Notes: generated by a model from the letters alone, not told the origin. A stretch of DNA of 64,000 bases from Chitinophaga alhagiae (GCF_003568665.1 NZ_QXMH01000002.1:930001-994000); one strand, 5' to 3'; positions 9,066-19,098 are shown, counted from the first letter of the stretch. Numbers and translations: made by a program.

Positions 9066-9292
9066 TGTGATCGTGTTTAATGTTGAATGATCGTAACCGT
9101 GATGCATGTGTTGTTGCAAGTGCTGCGCCATTTGCCAAACTGTTGAGCGCCAATAGCATAAAAAAGAACGTGTGTAGATTTTCTGGCTATATTTCGCCAA
9201 TTGCCGAAATACGGTTCACAAATTGTGGAGAAAGGCCGCAAAGACCCTGTTCCCCTGTTTTTCGTATATTGATATACTAAACGTTTTGATGT

Positions 9293-9859
9293 ATGGGCTG
9301 GCAACAAAAGATAACAGGCATCTTGCTACTTGGCTTGACAGCGTCTTGTGCCGATGGCCGGCGGGAACAGCAACTGACCTGGCGGGAACAGGTATTGGCG
9401 GAAAAAGAACGGCAGTTTGCCGTGAAAGAAGCGGATTATCAGTTGCTGCTCCGCATGAGAGACAGCCTGCTGGCCGCTGCAGATGCCCCGGAGCAACAGG
9501 CCTGGCCGGAAGACATACAGGGCAGGTGGAGCAGCAAGACCATTTGCAAGGAATCTACCTGCACGGAGTATGTAGTGGGAGATCAGCGTTCAACTGCCTG
9601 GGAATTTACCGGTGACTCTACCGGCCTGTTCACGAAAGTGTTTGACCGGAATATGGTAACGCGGGTCTTTTCCGCGTCTTTTGACAGCAGTACCGTCCGT
9701 TTGCTTTTTCAGTCAGATTCCGCCGCGCACAAGAACATGCAGATAAGCGTAGAGCTAAGCCGGGTCAGCCCTGGTTTGATGAAAGGCAGCCAGTTGCTCC
9801 GCATAGATAATAACTGCGCCGCCAGATTTTCTGTGGAACTAGTTCGTGCATCAAACTAA
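9293..9859 (+). CDS. Hypothetical lipoprotein
   Basis: A 188-residue protein with a lipoprotein signal (GILLLGLTASC, lipobox cysteine at residue 19), so it should be anchored in the outer or inner membrane. A short, charged, probably helical stretch follows (QLTWREQVLAEKERQF and onward, about 28-60). The remainder is beta-rich (GRWSSKTICKEST, WEFTGDSTGLFTKVF, SVELSRVSPGLMKGSQLLR), giving a lipocalin-like or calycin-like impression without a firm family. It ends 6 bases before the antiporter start, so the two are probably cotranscribed. A short inverted repeat, GTATAT-TG-ATATAC, lies just upstream. I do not recognise the protein. Confidence 0.7.
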   Translation: MGWQQKITGILLLGLTASCADGRREQQLTWREQVLAEKERQFAVKEADYQLLLRMRDSLLAAADAPEQQAWPEDIQGRWSSKTICKESTCTEYVVGDQRSTAWEFTGDSTGLFTKVFDRNMVTRVFSASFDSSTVRLLFQSDSAAHKNMQISVELSRVSPGLMKGSQLLRIDNNCAARFSVELVRASN

Positions 9860-9865
9860 TTGTGT

Positions 9866-11986
9866 ATGTCATTGCTGAGTATAGGGCATCTGAGCCTCCC
9901 GATAGAGGACCCGCTATTGAAATTCCTGCTTGAACTGATCATAATCCTTTGCGCACCGTTGCTGCTCAACAAGATCAAGGTGCCGCACCTGCTGGGCCTT
10001 ATCATTGCCGGCGCGCTGATAGGGCCGAACGGGTTCAACGTGCTCTCGCGTGACAGCAGCGTGGTAGTGACCGGCACCACCGGCCTGTTGTACATCATGT
10101 TCCTGGCGGGCCTTGAAATAGACATGGGCGATTTCAAGAAGAACAAGTGGAAGAGCATCACGTTTGCTGTTTACACCTTTGCTGTGCCTTTTGTATTGGG
10201 CTACCTGGGCGGCTATTATATACTCGGGTTCAACGTGCTTACTTCCGTGCTGTTTGCCAGCCTTTTTTCTTCCCATACGCTTATTGTATATCCCTACATC
10301 AGCAAAATGGGCATCTCCAAGAACCTTTCCGTTAACATTACGCTGGGCGGCACCATGATCACGGACGTACTGTCACTACTGGTACTGGCGGTAGTGGTGG
10401 GCATGACGCAAGGTGAGGTAGGAGCAGGTTTCTGGGCGCAATTGTCAATATCCATGGTAGTGTTTGTGGTGGTGGTGCTGGTGGTGTTCCCGCTAATGGG
10501 GAGGTGGTTCTTCAAGGAGGTGCAAGACAAAATATCGCAATACATCTTTGTGCTGGTCATGATATACCTGGCGGCGCTGCTGGCGGAAATAGCCGGTGTG
10601 GAAGCTATCATCGGCGCATTTTTTGCCGGCCTTGCCCTGAACCGCCTCATTCCCCGCACCTCCACGCTCATGAACCGCGTAGAGTTTGTAGGCAACGCCA
10701 TTTTCATTCCCTTTTTCCTGATCAGCGTGGGCATGCTGATAGACTTCAAGGTGTTCTTCAAAGGCTGGGAAACGCTGGGCGTAGCAGCCGTAATGCTGGT
10801 GGCGTCAATTGGCGGCAAGTACCTGGCGGCCATGGCCACAAAAAAAACCTTCCGCCTGAGCAGGGATGAAGGCCGCCTGATCTTCGGGATGAGCGCCGCC
10901 TCGGCCGCGGCTACGCTGGCATCGGTAATGGTGGGTTATAATATCATCCTGTACGAAACCGCGGCGGGCGAGCCGGTGAGGCTGCTGAACGAGCATGTGC
11001 TGAACGGCAGCATTTTACTGATCCTGATCTCCTGTTCCATTTCGTCTTTCGTGTCTATGTCCAGCGGGCAACGCATTGCGGAAGCAGACAATGAGAACAC
11101 CGTGTCCGGCAACACCCAGGAACGGGAACACATCCTGATGGCCATGAACCACGAAGAGACCATAGAGCGCATGGTGAACCTGGCCTTGCTGATCAGGGGC
11201 AAGGGAGGCGCCAGCCGGCTCTTTGCCCTCAATGTGATCAACGATGAGAAGAACGAGTCTTCCGTGAAGAACGCGGAAAAGATACTGCATCATGCGGTAG
11301 ACACCGGCGCGGCGGCAGACGTGGAGGTAACCCCGCTGACGCGGTACGACAGTGATGTAACAGCAGGTATCGGTAACGTGATCAAGGAGCAGAAGATCAC
11401 AGACCTGCTCATTGCCTTGGAAGGAGAGAAGGGATTTGCTCCCTCGTTTGCCTACAACCTGTACAACGGGTACCTGCAGAACGATCATGTGAATGTGCTG
11501 GTATACAGGGCACGGCAGCCGCTTTCCACCATCAGGAAGTATACCGTGGTAATCCCGCCGAATGCGGAGAAAGAGCCGGGTTTTTTCCACGCGCTTTTGC
11601 GGGTGTGGAACATAGGCAGGAACACCGGTGCGCAGATGATCTTTTATAGCAGCGAAGCCACTACCCGCATATTGAACCGGATACTTGCAAAAGCAGGCAT
11701 AGAGGCGGAAATGCGGACAATGGGCCATTGGCGGGAAGTGGAGAAGATAGCCGGGGAACTGGCTGAAGACGAAGGGCTGATAGCCATGATGGCCAAGCGG
11801 GGCATGGTGTCCTATACGCCTGACATGCGGTTGATGCCCGATTTCCTCAACCTCCGCCTGCCTAACCATAATTACCTGCTGATATTTCCTTTTTCGGAAG
11901 AAGAGGGGATGGTGGAAAAAAGGGCTGTCAGCAATCACCGGGACTTTATGGAGATCGGGAACGTGATCAGCAGGTTGTTCAGGTAG
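9866..11986 (+). CDS. Cation:proton antiporter (CPA2 type) with C-terminal UspA-like domains
   Basis: A 706-residue membrane transporter. The first 390 residues are a Na+/H+ exchanger domain with about 12 hydrophobic segments; typical landmarks are NKIKVPHLLGLIIAGALIGP, MFLAGLEIDM, GGTMITDVLSLLVLAVVVG (the ion-binding aspartate) and IGAFFAGLALNRLIP. A soluble C-terminal part of about 280 residues looks like two universal-stress-like nucleotide-binding folds (EREHILMAMNHEETIERMV; ALEGEKGFAPSF; KYTVVIPPNAEKEPGF), which probably regulate transport. It would exchange Na+ or K+ for protons across the cytoplasmic membrane. Start: TTG 9860 is in frame, but ATG 9866 is preferred. It follows the lipoprotein gene by 6 bases. 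Confidence 0.92.
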   Translation: MSLLSIGHLSLPIEDPLLKFLLELIIILCAPLLLNKIKVPHLLGLIIAGALIGPNGFNVLSRDSSVVVTGTTGLLYIMFLAGLEIDMGDFKKNKWKSITFAVYTFAVPFVLGYLGGYYILGFNVLTSVLFASLFSSHTLIVYPYISKMGISKNLSVNITLGGTMITDVLSLLVLAVVVGMTQGEVGAGFWAQLSISMVVFVVVVLVVFPLMGRWFFKEVQDKISQYIFVLVMIYLAALLAEIAGVEAIIGAFFAGLALNRLIPRTSTLMNRVEFVGNAIFIPFFLISVGMLIDFKVFFKGWETLGVAAVMLVASIGGKYLAAMATKKTFRLSRDEGRLIFGMSAASAAATLASVMVGYNIILYETAAGEPVRLLNEHVLNGSILLILISCSISSFVSMSSGQRIAEADNENTVSGNTQEREHILMAMNHEETIERMVNLALLIRGKGGASRLFALNVINDEKNESSVKNAEKILHHAVDTGAAADVEVTPLTRYDSDVTAGIGNVIKEQKITDLLIALEGEKGFAPSFAYNLYNGYLQNDHVNVLVYRARQPLSTIRKYTVVIPPNAEKEPGFFHALLRVWNIGRNTGAQMIFYSSEATTRILNRILAKAGIEAEMRTMGHWREVEKIAGELAEDEGLIAMMAKRGMVSYTPDMRLMPDFLNLRLPNHNYLLIFPFSEEEGMVEKRAVSNHRDFMEIGNVISRLFR

Positions 11987-12081
11987 AGCGCCCGCAAAAG
12001 CCACCGTAATAATTATGTCCATCAATAAAAAAGGAATATCTATTTTTTTTAAGGGAAAAGTTCACTTACTTAGGAGTAAAT

Positions 12082-12103
12082 TTATCCGCTGCCTGGCGGA
12101 TAA
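12082..12103. repeat. Small inverted repeat upstream of the sigma factor
   Basis: TTATCCGC and GCGGATAA form a perfect 8-bp stem with a 6-base loop in the 192-base gap between antiporter and sigma factor. There is no U tract. It may be a weak terminator of the antiporter transcript or a protein-binding site. Confidence 0.35.
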
Positions 12104-12178
12104 TGGTATGGCAGCCGGATGGCACCTTTGTACTGACGTAGCCCGCTTTGCGGGGGCCAATCATAAATTACACTTGTT

Positions 12179-12754
12179 TTGATCAACGAAGAATTGCATG
12201 TAGACGAGGGGGCGCTGTTTAAATTAATTGCGCTGGGAAACGAGGAGGCGTTTGAAACGCTCTTTCGCGGTTTCCTGCCAAGGCTTACGCCTTTTGCCCT
12301 GCGGCTTACCGGTAACGAAGAAGTGGCGCGGGAAATTGTGCAGGAGGCGTTCATGCAGCTGTGGCTGGGGCGGGACAAGCTGGAAGATGTGAAAAACCCC
12401 GCCGGCTGGATCTTTACGGTCACCGCCAGGCTCTGCTACAAGTTCCTCCGCCGCAAGGTGCTGGAAGAGGCGCCCCGCCCCGGGCTGGCGGGAGAAGAGG
12501 CCACCCATGACCATTACGCGTTCCGCGAACTGAAAACATTGATACACCAGGCCGTGCTGAACCTCTCGGGCCAGCGGAAAACGGTCTTTTTGCTCAGCCG
12601 CGAAGAAGGGCTTTCCATTCCTGAAATAGCCAGCCAGCTGAACCTCTCCAGCAATACGGTCAAAAATACCCTGGTGAGCGCCCTGAAACAGATCAGGGAG
12701 CACCTCAAGGCACATGGCTACCTGATGCCCTGTGCCATCTTCCTCTGGCTTTAA
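12179..12754 (+). CDS. ECF RNA polymerase sigma factor (FecI-like) of the glycan locus
   Basis: A 191-residue sigma-70 family protein. Region 2 reads EEAFETLFRGFLPRL and EVAREIVQEAFMQLWLGRDKL; region 4 reads REEGLSIPEIASQLNLSSNTVKNTLVSAL, the helix-turn-helix that reads the -35 element. It belongs to the Bacteroidota ECF group paired with FecR-type anti-sigma factors, one of which starts 62 bases downstream. The start is taken at TTG 12179 (MINEELHVDEG); no ATG lies upstream in a sensible position, so the TTG call is less certain than the gene. The sigma factor is expected to drive the following susC-susD operon when FecR is inactivated from the cell surface. Confidence 0.9.
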   Translation: MINEELHVDEGALFKLIALGNEEAFETLFRGFLPRLTPFALRLTGNEEVAREIVQEAFMQLWLGRDKLEDVKNPAGWIFTVTARLCYKFLRRKVLEEAPRPGLAGEEATHDHYAFRELKTLIHQAVLNLSGQRKTVFLLSREEGLSIPEIASQLNLSSNTVKNTLVSALKQIREHLKAHGYLMPCAIFLWL

Positions 12755-12816
12755 AAAAAAGTTTTGCCGGCCATTAGTCCTGAATGGCTGGTTGCGGTAC
12801 ATACCTGTATATCATC

Positions 12817-13995
12817 ATGAAAAATAAAGAGCAGATAAAGGAACTGTTGCGCCGGTATATGGACGGAACAACCGGAGACGCCGGGCAACAGGCGTTAAAG
12901 GAGGTTTTGGCCGATGACGGTATGGAGGAAGTGGTAGTAGCTGCCTTGCAGGAGCTGGCCGCGGAAACGGGCAGTGACGCGGCAGCGGTGCCCGGCGAAT
13001 GGCACGGCATGCACAAGACCATTACCAGCGTAGACAAGCCCTTTCTCCCGCGCACGAAGCGCCTGCCGCTCTTTAAAACATGGGGATGGGCCGCGGCCGC
13101 CGCTGTATTGCTGGCTGTTGCCGGTTACCGGTGGCTCGGTACGGAAAAGGGAACGCAGCCCGTTGTGGCGGTACTACCCGTGCCGGACACTACAGCCATT
13201 TCTCCCGGTGCGTACGGGGCCGTGCTGACCCTGGCAGACGGCAGCACCGTGGTGCTGGACAGCCTGGGAGAAGGCACTATTGCCGCGCAGGCAGGGGCGG
13301 TTGTGAAGCTGGCCGGTGGCCAGCTGGCTTATGATGCCGCAGGCGCAGGCGGCGAAGCGGTCTGGAATGCCATGACCACCGCACGGGGCAAACAGTTCCG
13401 GCTGGTGCTGCCGGACGGATCGCGGATATGGCTGAACGCGGCCTCATCTATCCGTTACCCCACCTCCTTTACCACCGGAGACCGTGTAGTGGAGCTGCAG
13501 GGCGAGGCTTACTTTGAAATAGCCGGCAATCCGCAGCAGCCCTTCCGCGTAATCCTTGACCCTGAAACGGAAATACAGGTGCTGGGCACGGCGTTCAACG
13601 CCAGCAACTATGAGGGCGGGGGCGGAATAACCCGCACCACGCTGGTGGAAGGCGCCGTGAGGATCAGGTCTTTCAGCCAGTCGCAAACGCTGAAACCCGG
13701 CCAGCAGGCATTGACCGCGCCGGGGAAAATACAGCTCATCAGCGGTGTAGACACGGAGCAGGTGCTGGCATGGAAAAACGGGCTGTTCAACTTCAACGGC
13801 GTTGGCATAAAAGAAGTGATGCAGGAGCTGGAACGCTGGTATGACATAGATGTGAAGTATGAAGGCGCGGTTACCGCGGAGAAGTTCAGGGGCGGCATGC
13901 AACGCGGCCTGCAGCTGTCAGAAGTACTGGAAAGTTTAAAATATATGGGGGTAAAATGCCGCCTGGAAGGCCGCACGCTCATTGTATCGCAATAG
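12817..13995 (+). CDS. FecR-family anti-sigma factor / signal transducer
   Basis: A 392-residue inner-membrane protein. The N-terminal 85 residues are the cytoplasmic sigma-binding part (KEQIKELLRRYMDGTTG). One membrane segment lies at about 88-106 (AAAAAVLLAVAGYRWLG). The periplasmic FecR domain has the family signature GKQFRLVLPDGSRIWLNAAS and VVELQGEAYFEIA. A C-terminal DUF4974/STN-like domain follows from about 324 (FNFNGVGIKEVMQELERWYDIDV). It should hold the preceding sigma factor inactive and relay the signal from the STN domain of the downstream SusC. Start: ATG 12817 (MKNKEQ) is chosen over an in-frame ATG at 12784. Length is normal for the family. Confidence 0.93.
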   Translation: MKNKEQIKELLRRYMDGTTGDAGQQALKEVLADDGMEEVVVAALQELAAETGSDAAAVPGEWHGMHKTITSVDKPFLPRTKRLPLFKTWGWAAAAAVLLAVAGYRWLGTEKGTQPVVAVLPVPDTTAISPGAYGAVLTLADGSTVVLDSLGEGTIAAQAGAVVKLAGGQLAYDAAGAGGEAVWNAMTTARGKQFRLVLPDGSRIWLNAASSIRYPTSFTTGDRVVELQGEAYFEIAGNPQQPFRVILDPETEIQVLGTAFNASNYEGGGGITRTTLVEGAVRIRSFSQSQTLKPGQQALTAPGKIQLISGVDTEQVLAWKNGLFNFNGVGIKEVMQELERWYDIDVKYEGAVTAEKFRGGMQRGLQLSEVLESLKYMGVKCRLEGRTLIVSQ

Positions 13996-14043
13996 AAAAT
14001 AACTCTCTGATAACTATACCATCCACGTTAGGATACGAATGCA

Positions 14044-14084
14044 GTACCGGGAAGGCTTTTACGGGCCTTACAGGCTACCGGTAC
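14044..14084 (+). other. Structured leader between fecR-type gene and susC
   Basis: GTACCGG (14044-14050) pairs with CCGGTAC (14078-14084), and between them AAGGC pairs with GCCTT, making a nested hairpin in the 144-base gap. It could be a terminator-attenuator or RNA structure in the susC leader. No U tract follows, and no TAnnTTTG promoter was found, as expected if the locus sigma factor reads a different promoter. Confidence 0.35.
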
Positions 14085-14139
14085 ATTCAACCAGGCATAC
14101 ATTAGAGCCTTTATTCTTATCACCAAATGATTGCACACT

Positions 14140-17100
14140 ATGCAAAAATTCCACTTTCTGCAGTGGCAGGGCTATGCGCGCAGGCGCCGTACTAACAGCG
14201 TTATTTCCAGGGCTAACCTGATGCTGTTATTGCTGCTATTTTTCTTTCTACAATCAGCCGCCCGCGGCTTTTCGCAGGTAATCCGTTTTTCAGGCAAGGA
14301 GGTGCCTGTTGAAGAAGTATTCCTTGCGGTGAAAAAACAGACAGGCTATGTGTTCTTCTACAAGGAGTCTGTTATCAAACAGGCAAAGCCGGTCACCATC
14401 ACGGCGCAAAGTATGCCGCTGGAAGCATTTCTCCAGGAAGTATTCAAAGACCAGCCGCTCACCTATATTATCCGCAACAAAACGGTGACCGTAAAAGAAC
14501 GTGAAACAGCGCCGGCCCCGCCGCCCGTACCGCAGGCGCCTGTAAAGGGGCGGGTGGTAGACAGCAACGGAGCACCGGTACCCGGCGTTACCGTGATGGT
14601 GAAAGGTACCCGCAAAGGTACTGCCACAGACCAGGAAGGCCGCTTTACTATTGAAGCGCCCGAGCGCGGGGTGCTGGTATTTTCCAGCATCGGGTTCAAA
14701 CCCCTGGAGCTGCCCGTTACGCCGGGCAACAACAGCCTGCAGGTAACCCTGGAAGCCAGTGTAGGCGCCATGGAAGAAATGGTGGTGGTGGGGTATGGCG
14801 CGCAGAAACGCGCCAATGTAACGGGCGCCGTGGCCAGTCTTGATTTTGACGAACTGAAAAACGTTCCTCAGTCCAATACCATGAACATGCTCTCAGGCCG
14901 GTTGCCCGGTGTTGCCGTGGTGCAGCCCGGCGGCCAGCCGGGAGCGGATGAAGGAGAAGTGCTGGTACGGGGCACGGGCACGCTCAACGATGCATCTCCC
15001 CTTGTGATCATTGACGGGGTGATGGCCACCACGCGTGACCTGGGCAACCTTACACCGCAGGAGATCGAGACCATCAGCGTGTTGAAAGATGCTTCTTCCG
15101 CCGCCATCTACGGCGCCAGGGGCGCCAACGGCGTAATACTGGTCACTACCAAACAGCCCGGCGTTAAAAAGCTGCGGGTGGGGTACGACTTTTACTACGG
15201 CCTGCAAAAGGCCACCTATCTTCCCCGGTTCGTGGAATCGTGGCAGTGGATGACCCTGAACAATATTGCTACAAGAGCTACCAACTATGCCCCCCGCGTT
15301 ATTGAAGACGTGAAGAACGGCATATTGACAGACTCGTTTAACAACGTGCAATGGTTTGACCATGTTTTCAGAACGGTGCCCATGACCAACCATTCCATCT
15401 CCCTTTCGGGCGGCAACCAGCTGGCCTCTTTCCAGGCCAACGTGGGTTATCTTGACCAGCAGGGCATCATGCACGGTACTTCCGCCAAAAGGTATACCTA
15501 CCGTGTAAATGTAAAAGCGAACATTTCCCCCGTGCTCAGCGTAGGGCTGAATACCTGGGGCTACCTGCAGCGGCAGCACGAGCCGGGCACAACGCCCACC
15601 GCCATCATGAACCACACCAATATGGCGCTGCCTATTACCCCGGTATATTTCTCCAACGGCAAGTGGGGCGTGTACCACCCGGCGCACCCCGGCGGCAATG
15701 ACCCCGCGCGGGTGGTGAACAACCCCCTGCTGTTCACCACCATTGGAAGAAACGATGTGGATGACAACAAGACCAACCTGCAGGGGCATATTGAATTGAA
15801 GCCGCTTGCGGGGCTGAAAGCCAGGACCATGATCGTTTACTCTAACAATAACCGGTACGGGGAAGCGTTTATGCCCACTTATTCCTACAGTGCGTTCAAT
15901 GACCAGCCGGTATTGTTCAGCAACCGCTCCAATCTCCAGAACAGGCAGGACGCTATTTCACAGCTACAGGTGCAGACAACCCTGAATTACGCAAAAACGC
16001 TGCGCAAGGTGCATGACCTGAACCTGCTGCTGGGGCATGAGTACAATGCCTATGATTCCAGGTATTTCCTGGCCAGGGGATATGATCTGCCGGACAATGA
16101 CCTGCAGGTGCTGGACAGGGCCGTTACCGACTACAATATTGCCGGCAGCAAACAGGCCTGGCGGCTGCAGTCTTTCTTCGGGCGCGTCAACTATGCGTTT
16201 GACCAGAAGTACCTCTTTGAGGCCAACCTGCGTATTGACGGTTCTTCCCGTTTTTCTGAAGGGAACCGGTACGGGTTTTTTCCTTCCTTTTCCGCCGGCT
16301 GGGTGCTTTCCCGGGAGTCTTTCCTGGAGGGGCTGTGCAACGCGGGCATAGACCTCCTGAAGCTGCGCGGCGGCTGGGGGCGTGTGGGGAACGACAGGAT
16401 CGGGAACTATGCTTCGTCTCAATACCTCAACCTGGACAACATGTATGCCATTGGCGGGCAGATACAGGCCGGGGCGGCCATTACCGCCTTTGGCAACAAA
16501 ATGCTGCAATGGGAGTCCACTACCACTACCAACATCGGCATAGACATGGCCCTGCTGAAAAACAGGCTGTTCGTGAATGCGGACGTATTTGACAGGCTTA
16601 CCAGCAATATCCTCTACAACCTGCCTGTACCGCCTTCTTTTGGCAATGTGACCCCCAGCGTGCAGAACGTGGCGGCCGTATCCAACAAGGGGTGGGAGCT
16701 GGGCGTAACCTACCGCACCACTGTTGGGAAGGTCAACATCAACGCCGGCGCCAATGTGGGTTTTGTCAGGAACCGGGTGGAAAGCCTGAACACGCGTGAA
16801 GCGATCAGCGGCAAGTTCATTCTGCGCGAAGGACAGCCCATCAATTCGTTCTTCGGTTACGTGTATGAAGGTCTGTTCCGCGATTCCGCGGACCTGCAGG
16901 CATATCCCAAATATTCCCTGAGCGGCCCCAAGATAGGCGCCATGCGGTTCAGGGACGTAAACAAAGATGGCATGATCTCCGAAGCAGACCGTACCGTACT
17001 GGGATCTGCCAATACGCCCTACACCTACGGCGTTACCGGCAGCCTCTCCTACAAAGGCATTGACTTCAGCTTTCTCCTGCAAGGGGTGCAGGGAAAAGAT

Positions 17101-17499
17101 ATGTACATCTATGACAACGGCAACCGGCCTGGCAACGCGGGCAATTCCAACTACTGGAAAGAATGGTGGGACAACCGGTATGATCCCGTAGTGAACCCCG
17201 GCGGCAACTGGCCCGCCATGATCAGGAACTCTTCCGAGCCGGCGGCAACTTCTTCTTTCTGGATACAGGACGCATCTTACCTGCGGGTGAAGAACCTGGA
17301 GCTGGGTTACTCCCTGCCGGCGTCAATATTGAAGAAAGTAAAGCTCTCTACCTTCCGGCTGTATGTTTCCGGGCAAAACCTGTTCACGTTCTCGAAACTG
17401 ATCAAACAGCTGGACCCCGAGCGGAACAATACCGTGGTGGTCAATACGGCGTACCCGCAAACCAAAATACTGAGCTTTGGCCTGAATGCTTCACTTTAA
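14140..17499 (+). CDS. susC-like: SusC/RagA-type TonB-linked outer-membrane transporter with STN domain
   Basis: An 1119-residue TonB-dependent transporter that imports oligosaccharides across the outer membrane with SusD. Domains in order: long signal region ending near SAARGFSQV; STN domain (about 45-110, VEEVFLAVKKQTGYVFFYKE), the signalling module that touches FecR; carboxypeptidase-regulatory-like domain (about 128-215, GRVVDSNGAPVPGVTVMVKG); the SusC signature MEEMVVVGYGAQKR; TonB plug with SVLKDASSAAIYGARGANGV; then the 22-strand barrel to the C-terminus (ILSFGLNASL). Start: ATG 14140 rather than an in-frame TTG at 14131. The STN domain means this receptor should both transport and signal to the upstream FecR/sigma pair. 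It is 12 bases from susD. Confidence 0.95.
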   Translation: MQKFHFLQWQGYARRRRTNSVISRANLMLLLLLFFFLQSAARGFSQVIRFSGKEVPVEEVFLAVKKQTGYVFFYKESVIKQAKPVTITAQSMPLEAFLQEVFKDQPLTYIIRNKTVTVKERETAPAPPPVPQAPVKGRVVDSNGAPVPGVTVMVKGTRKGTATDQEGRFTIEAPERGVLVFSSIGFKPLELPVTPGNNSLQVTLEASVGAMEEMVVVGYGAQKRANVTGAVASLDFDELKNVPQSNTMNMLSGRLPGVAVVQPGGQPGADEGEVLVRGTGTLNDASPLVIIDGVMATTRDLGNLTPQEIETISVLKDASSAAIYGARGANGVILVTTKQPGVKKLRVGYDFYYGLQKATYLPRFVESWQWMTLNNIATRATNYAPRVIEDVKNGILTDSFNNVQWFDHVFRTVPMTNHSISLSGGNQLASFQANVGYLDQQGIMHGTSAKRYTYRVNVKANISPVLSVGLNTWGYLQRQHEPGTTPTAIMNHTNMALPITPVYFSNGKWGVYHPAHPGGNDPARVVNNPLLFTTIGRNDVDDNKTNLQGHIELKPLAGLKARTMIVYSNNNRYGEAFMPTYSYSAFNDQPVLFSNRSNLQNRQDAISQLQVQTTLNYAKTLRKVHDLNLLLGHEYNAYDSRYFLARGYDLPDNDLQVLDRAVTDYNIAGSKQAWRLQSFFGRVNYAFDQKYLFEANLRIDGSSRFSEGNRYGFFPSFSAGWVLSRESFLEGLCNAGIDLLKLRGGWGRVGNDRIGNYASSQYLNLDNMYAIGGQIQAGAAITAFGNKMLQWESTTTTNIGIDMALLKNRLFVNADVFDRLTSNILYNLPVPPSFGNVTPSVQNVAAVSNKGWELGVTYRTTVGKVNINAGANVGFVRNRVESLNTREAISGKFILREGQPINSFFGYVYEGLFRDSADLQAYPKYSLSGPKIGAMRFRDVNKDGMISEADRTVLGSANTPYTYGVTGSLSYKGIDFSFLLQGVQGKDMYIYDNGNRPGNAGNSNYWKEWWDNRYDPVVNPGGNWPAMIRNSSEPAATSSFWIQDASYLRVKNLELGYSLPASILKKVKLSTFRLYVSGQNLFTFSKLIKQLDPERNNTVVVNTAYPQTKILSFGLNASL

Positions 17500-17511
17500 A
17501 CTGATCCTACC

Positions 17512-19053
17512 ATGATGTTACAAATAAACCGACTACTAGTGAGCATCTTCCTGCTATCCGCCGTGCTGGGAGGATGGGGATGCGGAAAGAATATAGAGAT
17601 ATCCAACCCTAACCAGTTATCAGAAGAGAATTTCTGGAGGAATGAAAAAGACGCACTGATGGGGTTGAACGGGGTGCTGGACGCATTCCAGCATAACCAG
17701 TTTGCCGGTAAGTTTTACCGGGAATTTGATAACCTGACAGATAATGCCATCACCATTTCAGGCGCGAGCTGGGCGGAGATAGAGTCCAGCTTCCATACGC
17801 CCGCCACCGGGCGCGTGTTGAACGCATGGACGGTGTATTACACCGTGATCAACCGCGCCAACCTGCTGATAGCCCGCGTAAAGGCCATGCCGGCGGAGGG
17901 CATCAGCGATGGGGCACGCGCGCGCATCATTGCGGAAGCCTCTTTTCTGCGGGCCTACGCCTACCTCGACCTGACCATGCTTTGGGGCAACGTGCCGTTT
18001 TACCTGGAGCCGCTCAATGCATTTGACGAAGGCGGCCCGGCCGCCCAAAGATCAGTGATAGTGGCCGCCATGGAAAAAGACCTGGAAGACAACATCCCCC
18101 ATCTGCCGGTCAATATCCCCGGCGCGGAAAAAGGAAGGATCGGGCGCGGTGCGGCGGTGGCCCTGCTGGGTAAATACTACCTGTTCAACAACGAACCGGG
18201 CAAAGCCGCGGGAATGCTCAAACCGCTGATGACCGCTCCGTATGCCTACAACCTCTTTCCCAGGTTTGACCTGCTCTTTACGCTAGACGGGGAGTTCTCC
18301 GCGGAAAGCCTGTTCGAGATCAACTTTGTGTCTGGCGGCATAGACAACGGCGAGAGCTTTTCCATCAGGGTAGATACCATGCTGACGCCGCTGGTGCCCC
18401 AGGCCAACTGGCGGCCCACGCCCAACCTTGTCAATTCTTTTTTATGTGCGGATGGAAAGCCTATACAGACCTCCGCCTTGTACGGCCCGGCGTCACCCAC
18501 ATACAACGCGGCCAAACCGTATGAAGGCCGCGACCTCCGCCTGCGCGCGTCTGTTCTCACCAACGCAGACGTAACGCCCGGCGGCAAAAAGATATGGGCA
18601 TTTACCAACAACATACCGTTTGCACCCAGGAAATACTTTACGCTCACCTCCACACAATACAACGGCGGGCCGCAAAACTATTACATGATCCGCTATGCGG
18701 AAGTGCTGCTGATGTACGCGGAGGCCGAGAACGAGGCCGCAGGGCCCAATACCGATGTGTACACGGCCGTGAACGAAGTACGCCGGCGGGCGGGCGTAGC
18801 GGCCTGTCCGGACGATCTTACGCAGGAGCAGATGCGCCAGTACATCCGCAACGAACGCCGCTGGGAGTTTGCCTTTGAGCACCAGCGCTACTTTGACCTG
18901 CTCCGCTGGCGCATAGCGGAATACGTGATCCCGCCCATAGGAGGCGTAAAGGTCTTCACGGCGCCGAAAGATTACCTTTGGCCATACCCCCAGAACGAAA
19001 TGGACAATAACCCGGCCCTGAAAGCGCAGGGGCAGAATGAAGGATGGCAATAG
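17512..19053 (+). CDS. susD-like: SusD/RagB-family surface glycan-binding lipoprotein
   Basis: A 513-residue outer-membrane lipoprotein (signal LLSAVLGGWGC, lipidated cysteine at residue 24) that lids the SusC barrel and captures glycan. Family features: SNPNQLSEENFWRNEKDALMG at the mature N-terminus, TPR-rich helices (IIAEASFLRAYAYLDLTMLWGNVPF; RGAAVALLGKYYLF), and the closing YYMIRYAEVLLMYAEAENE, VRRRAGV and ERRWEFAFEHQRYFDLLRW. It is directly downstream of SusC, the obligate partner, and upstream of a sulfatase. Length is typical. Binding specificity cannot be deduced from sequence alone. Confidence 0.95.
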   Translation: MMLQINRLLVSIFLLSAVLGGWGCGKNIEISNPNQLSEENFWRNEKDALMGLNGVLDAFQHNQFAGKFYREFDNLTDNAITISGASWAEIESSFHTPATGRVLNAWTVYYTVINRANLLIARVKAMPAEGISDGARARIIAEASFLRAYAYLDLTMLWGNVPFYLEPLNAFDEGGPAAQRSVIVAAMEKDLEDNIPHLPVNIPGAEKGRIGRGAAVALLGKYYLFNNEPGKAAGMLKPLMTAPYAYNLFPRFDLLFTLDGEFSAESLFEINFVSGGIDNGESFSIRVDTMLTPLVPQANWRPTPNLVNSFLCADGKPIQTSALYGPASPTYNAAKPYEGRDLRLRASVLTNADVTPGGKKIWAFTNNIPFAPRKYFTLTSTQYNGGPQNYYMIRYAEVLLMYAEAENEAAGPNTDVYTAVNEVRRRAGVAACPDDLTQEQMRQYIRNERRWEFAFEHQRYFDLLRWRIAEYVIPPIGGVKVFTAPKDYLWPYPQNEMDNNPALKAQGQNEGWQ

Positions 19054-19098
19054 GCTAGCGCCCGCACAAAACGAAACCAGATCTCTAAATGCCAAAAT

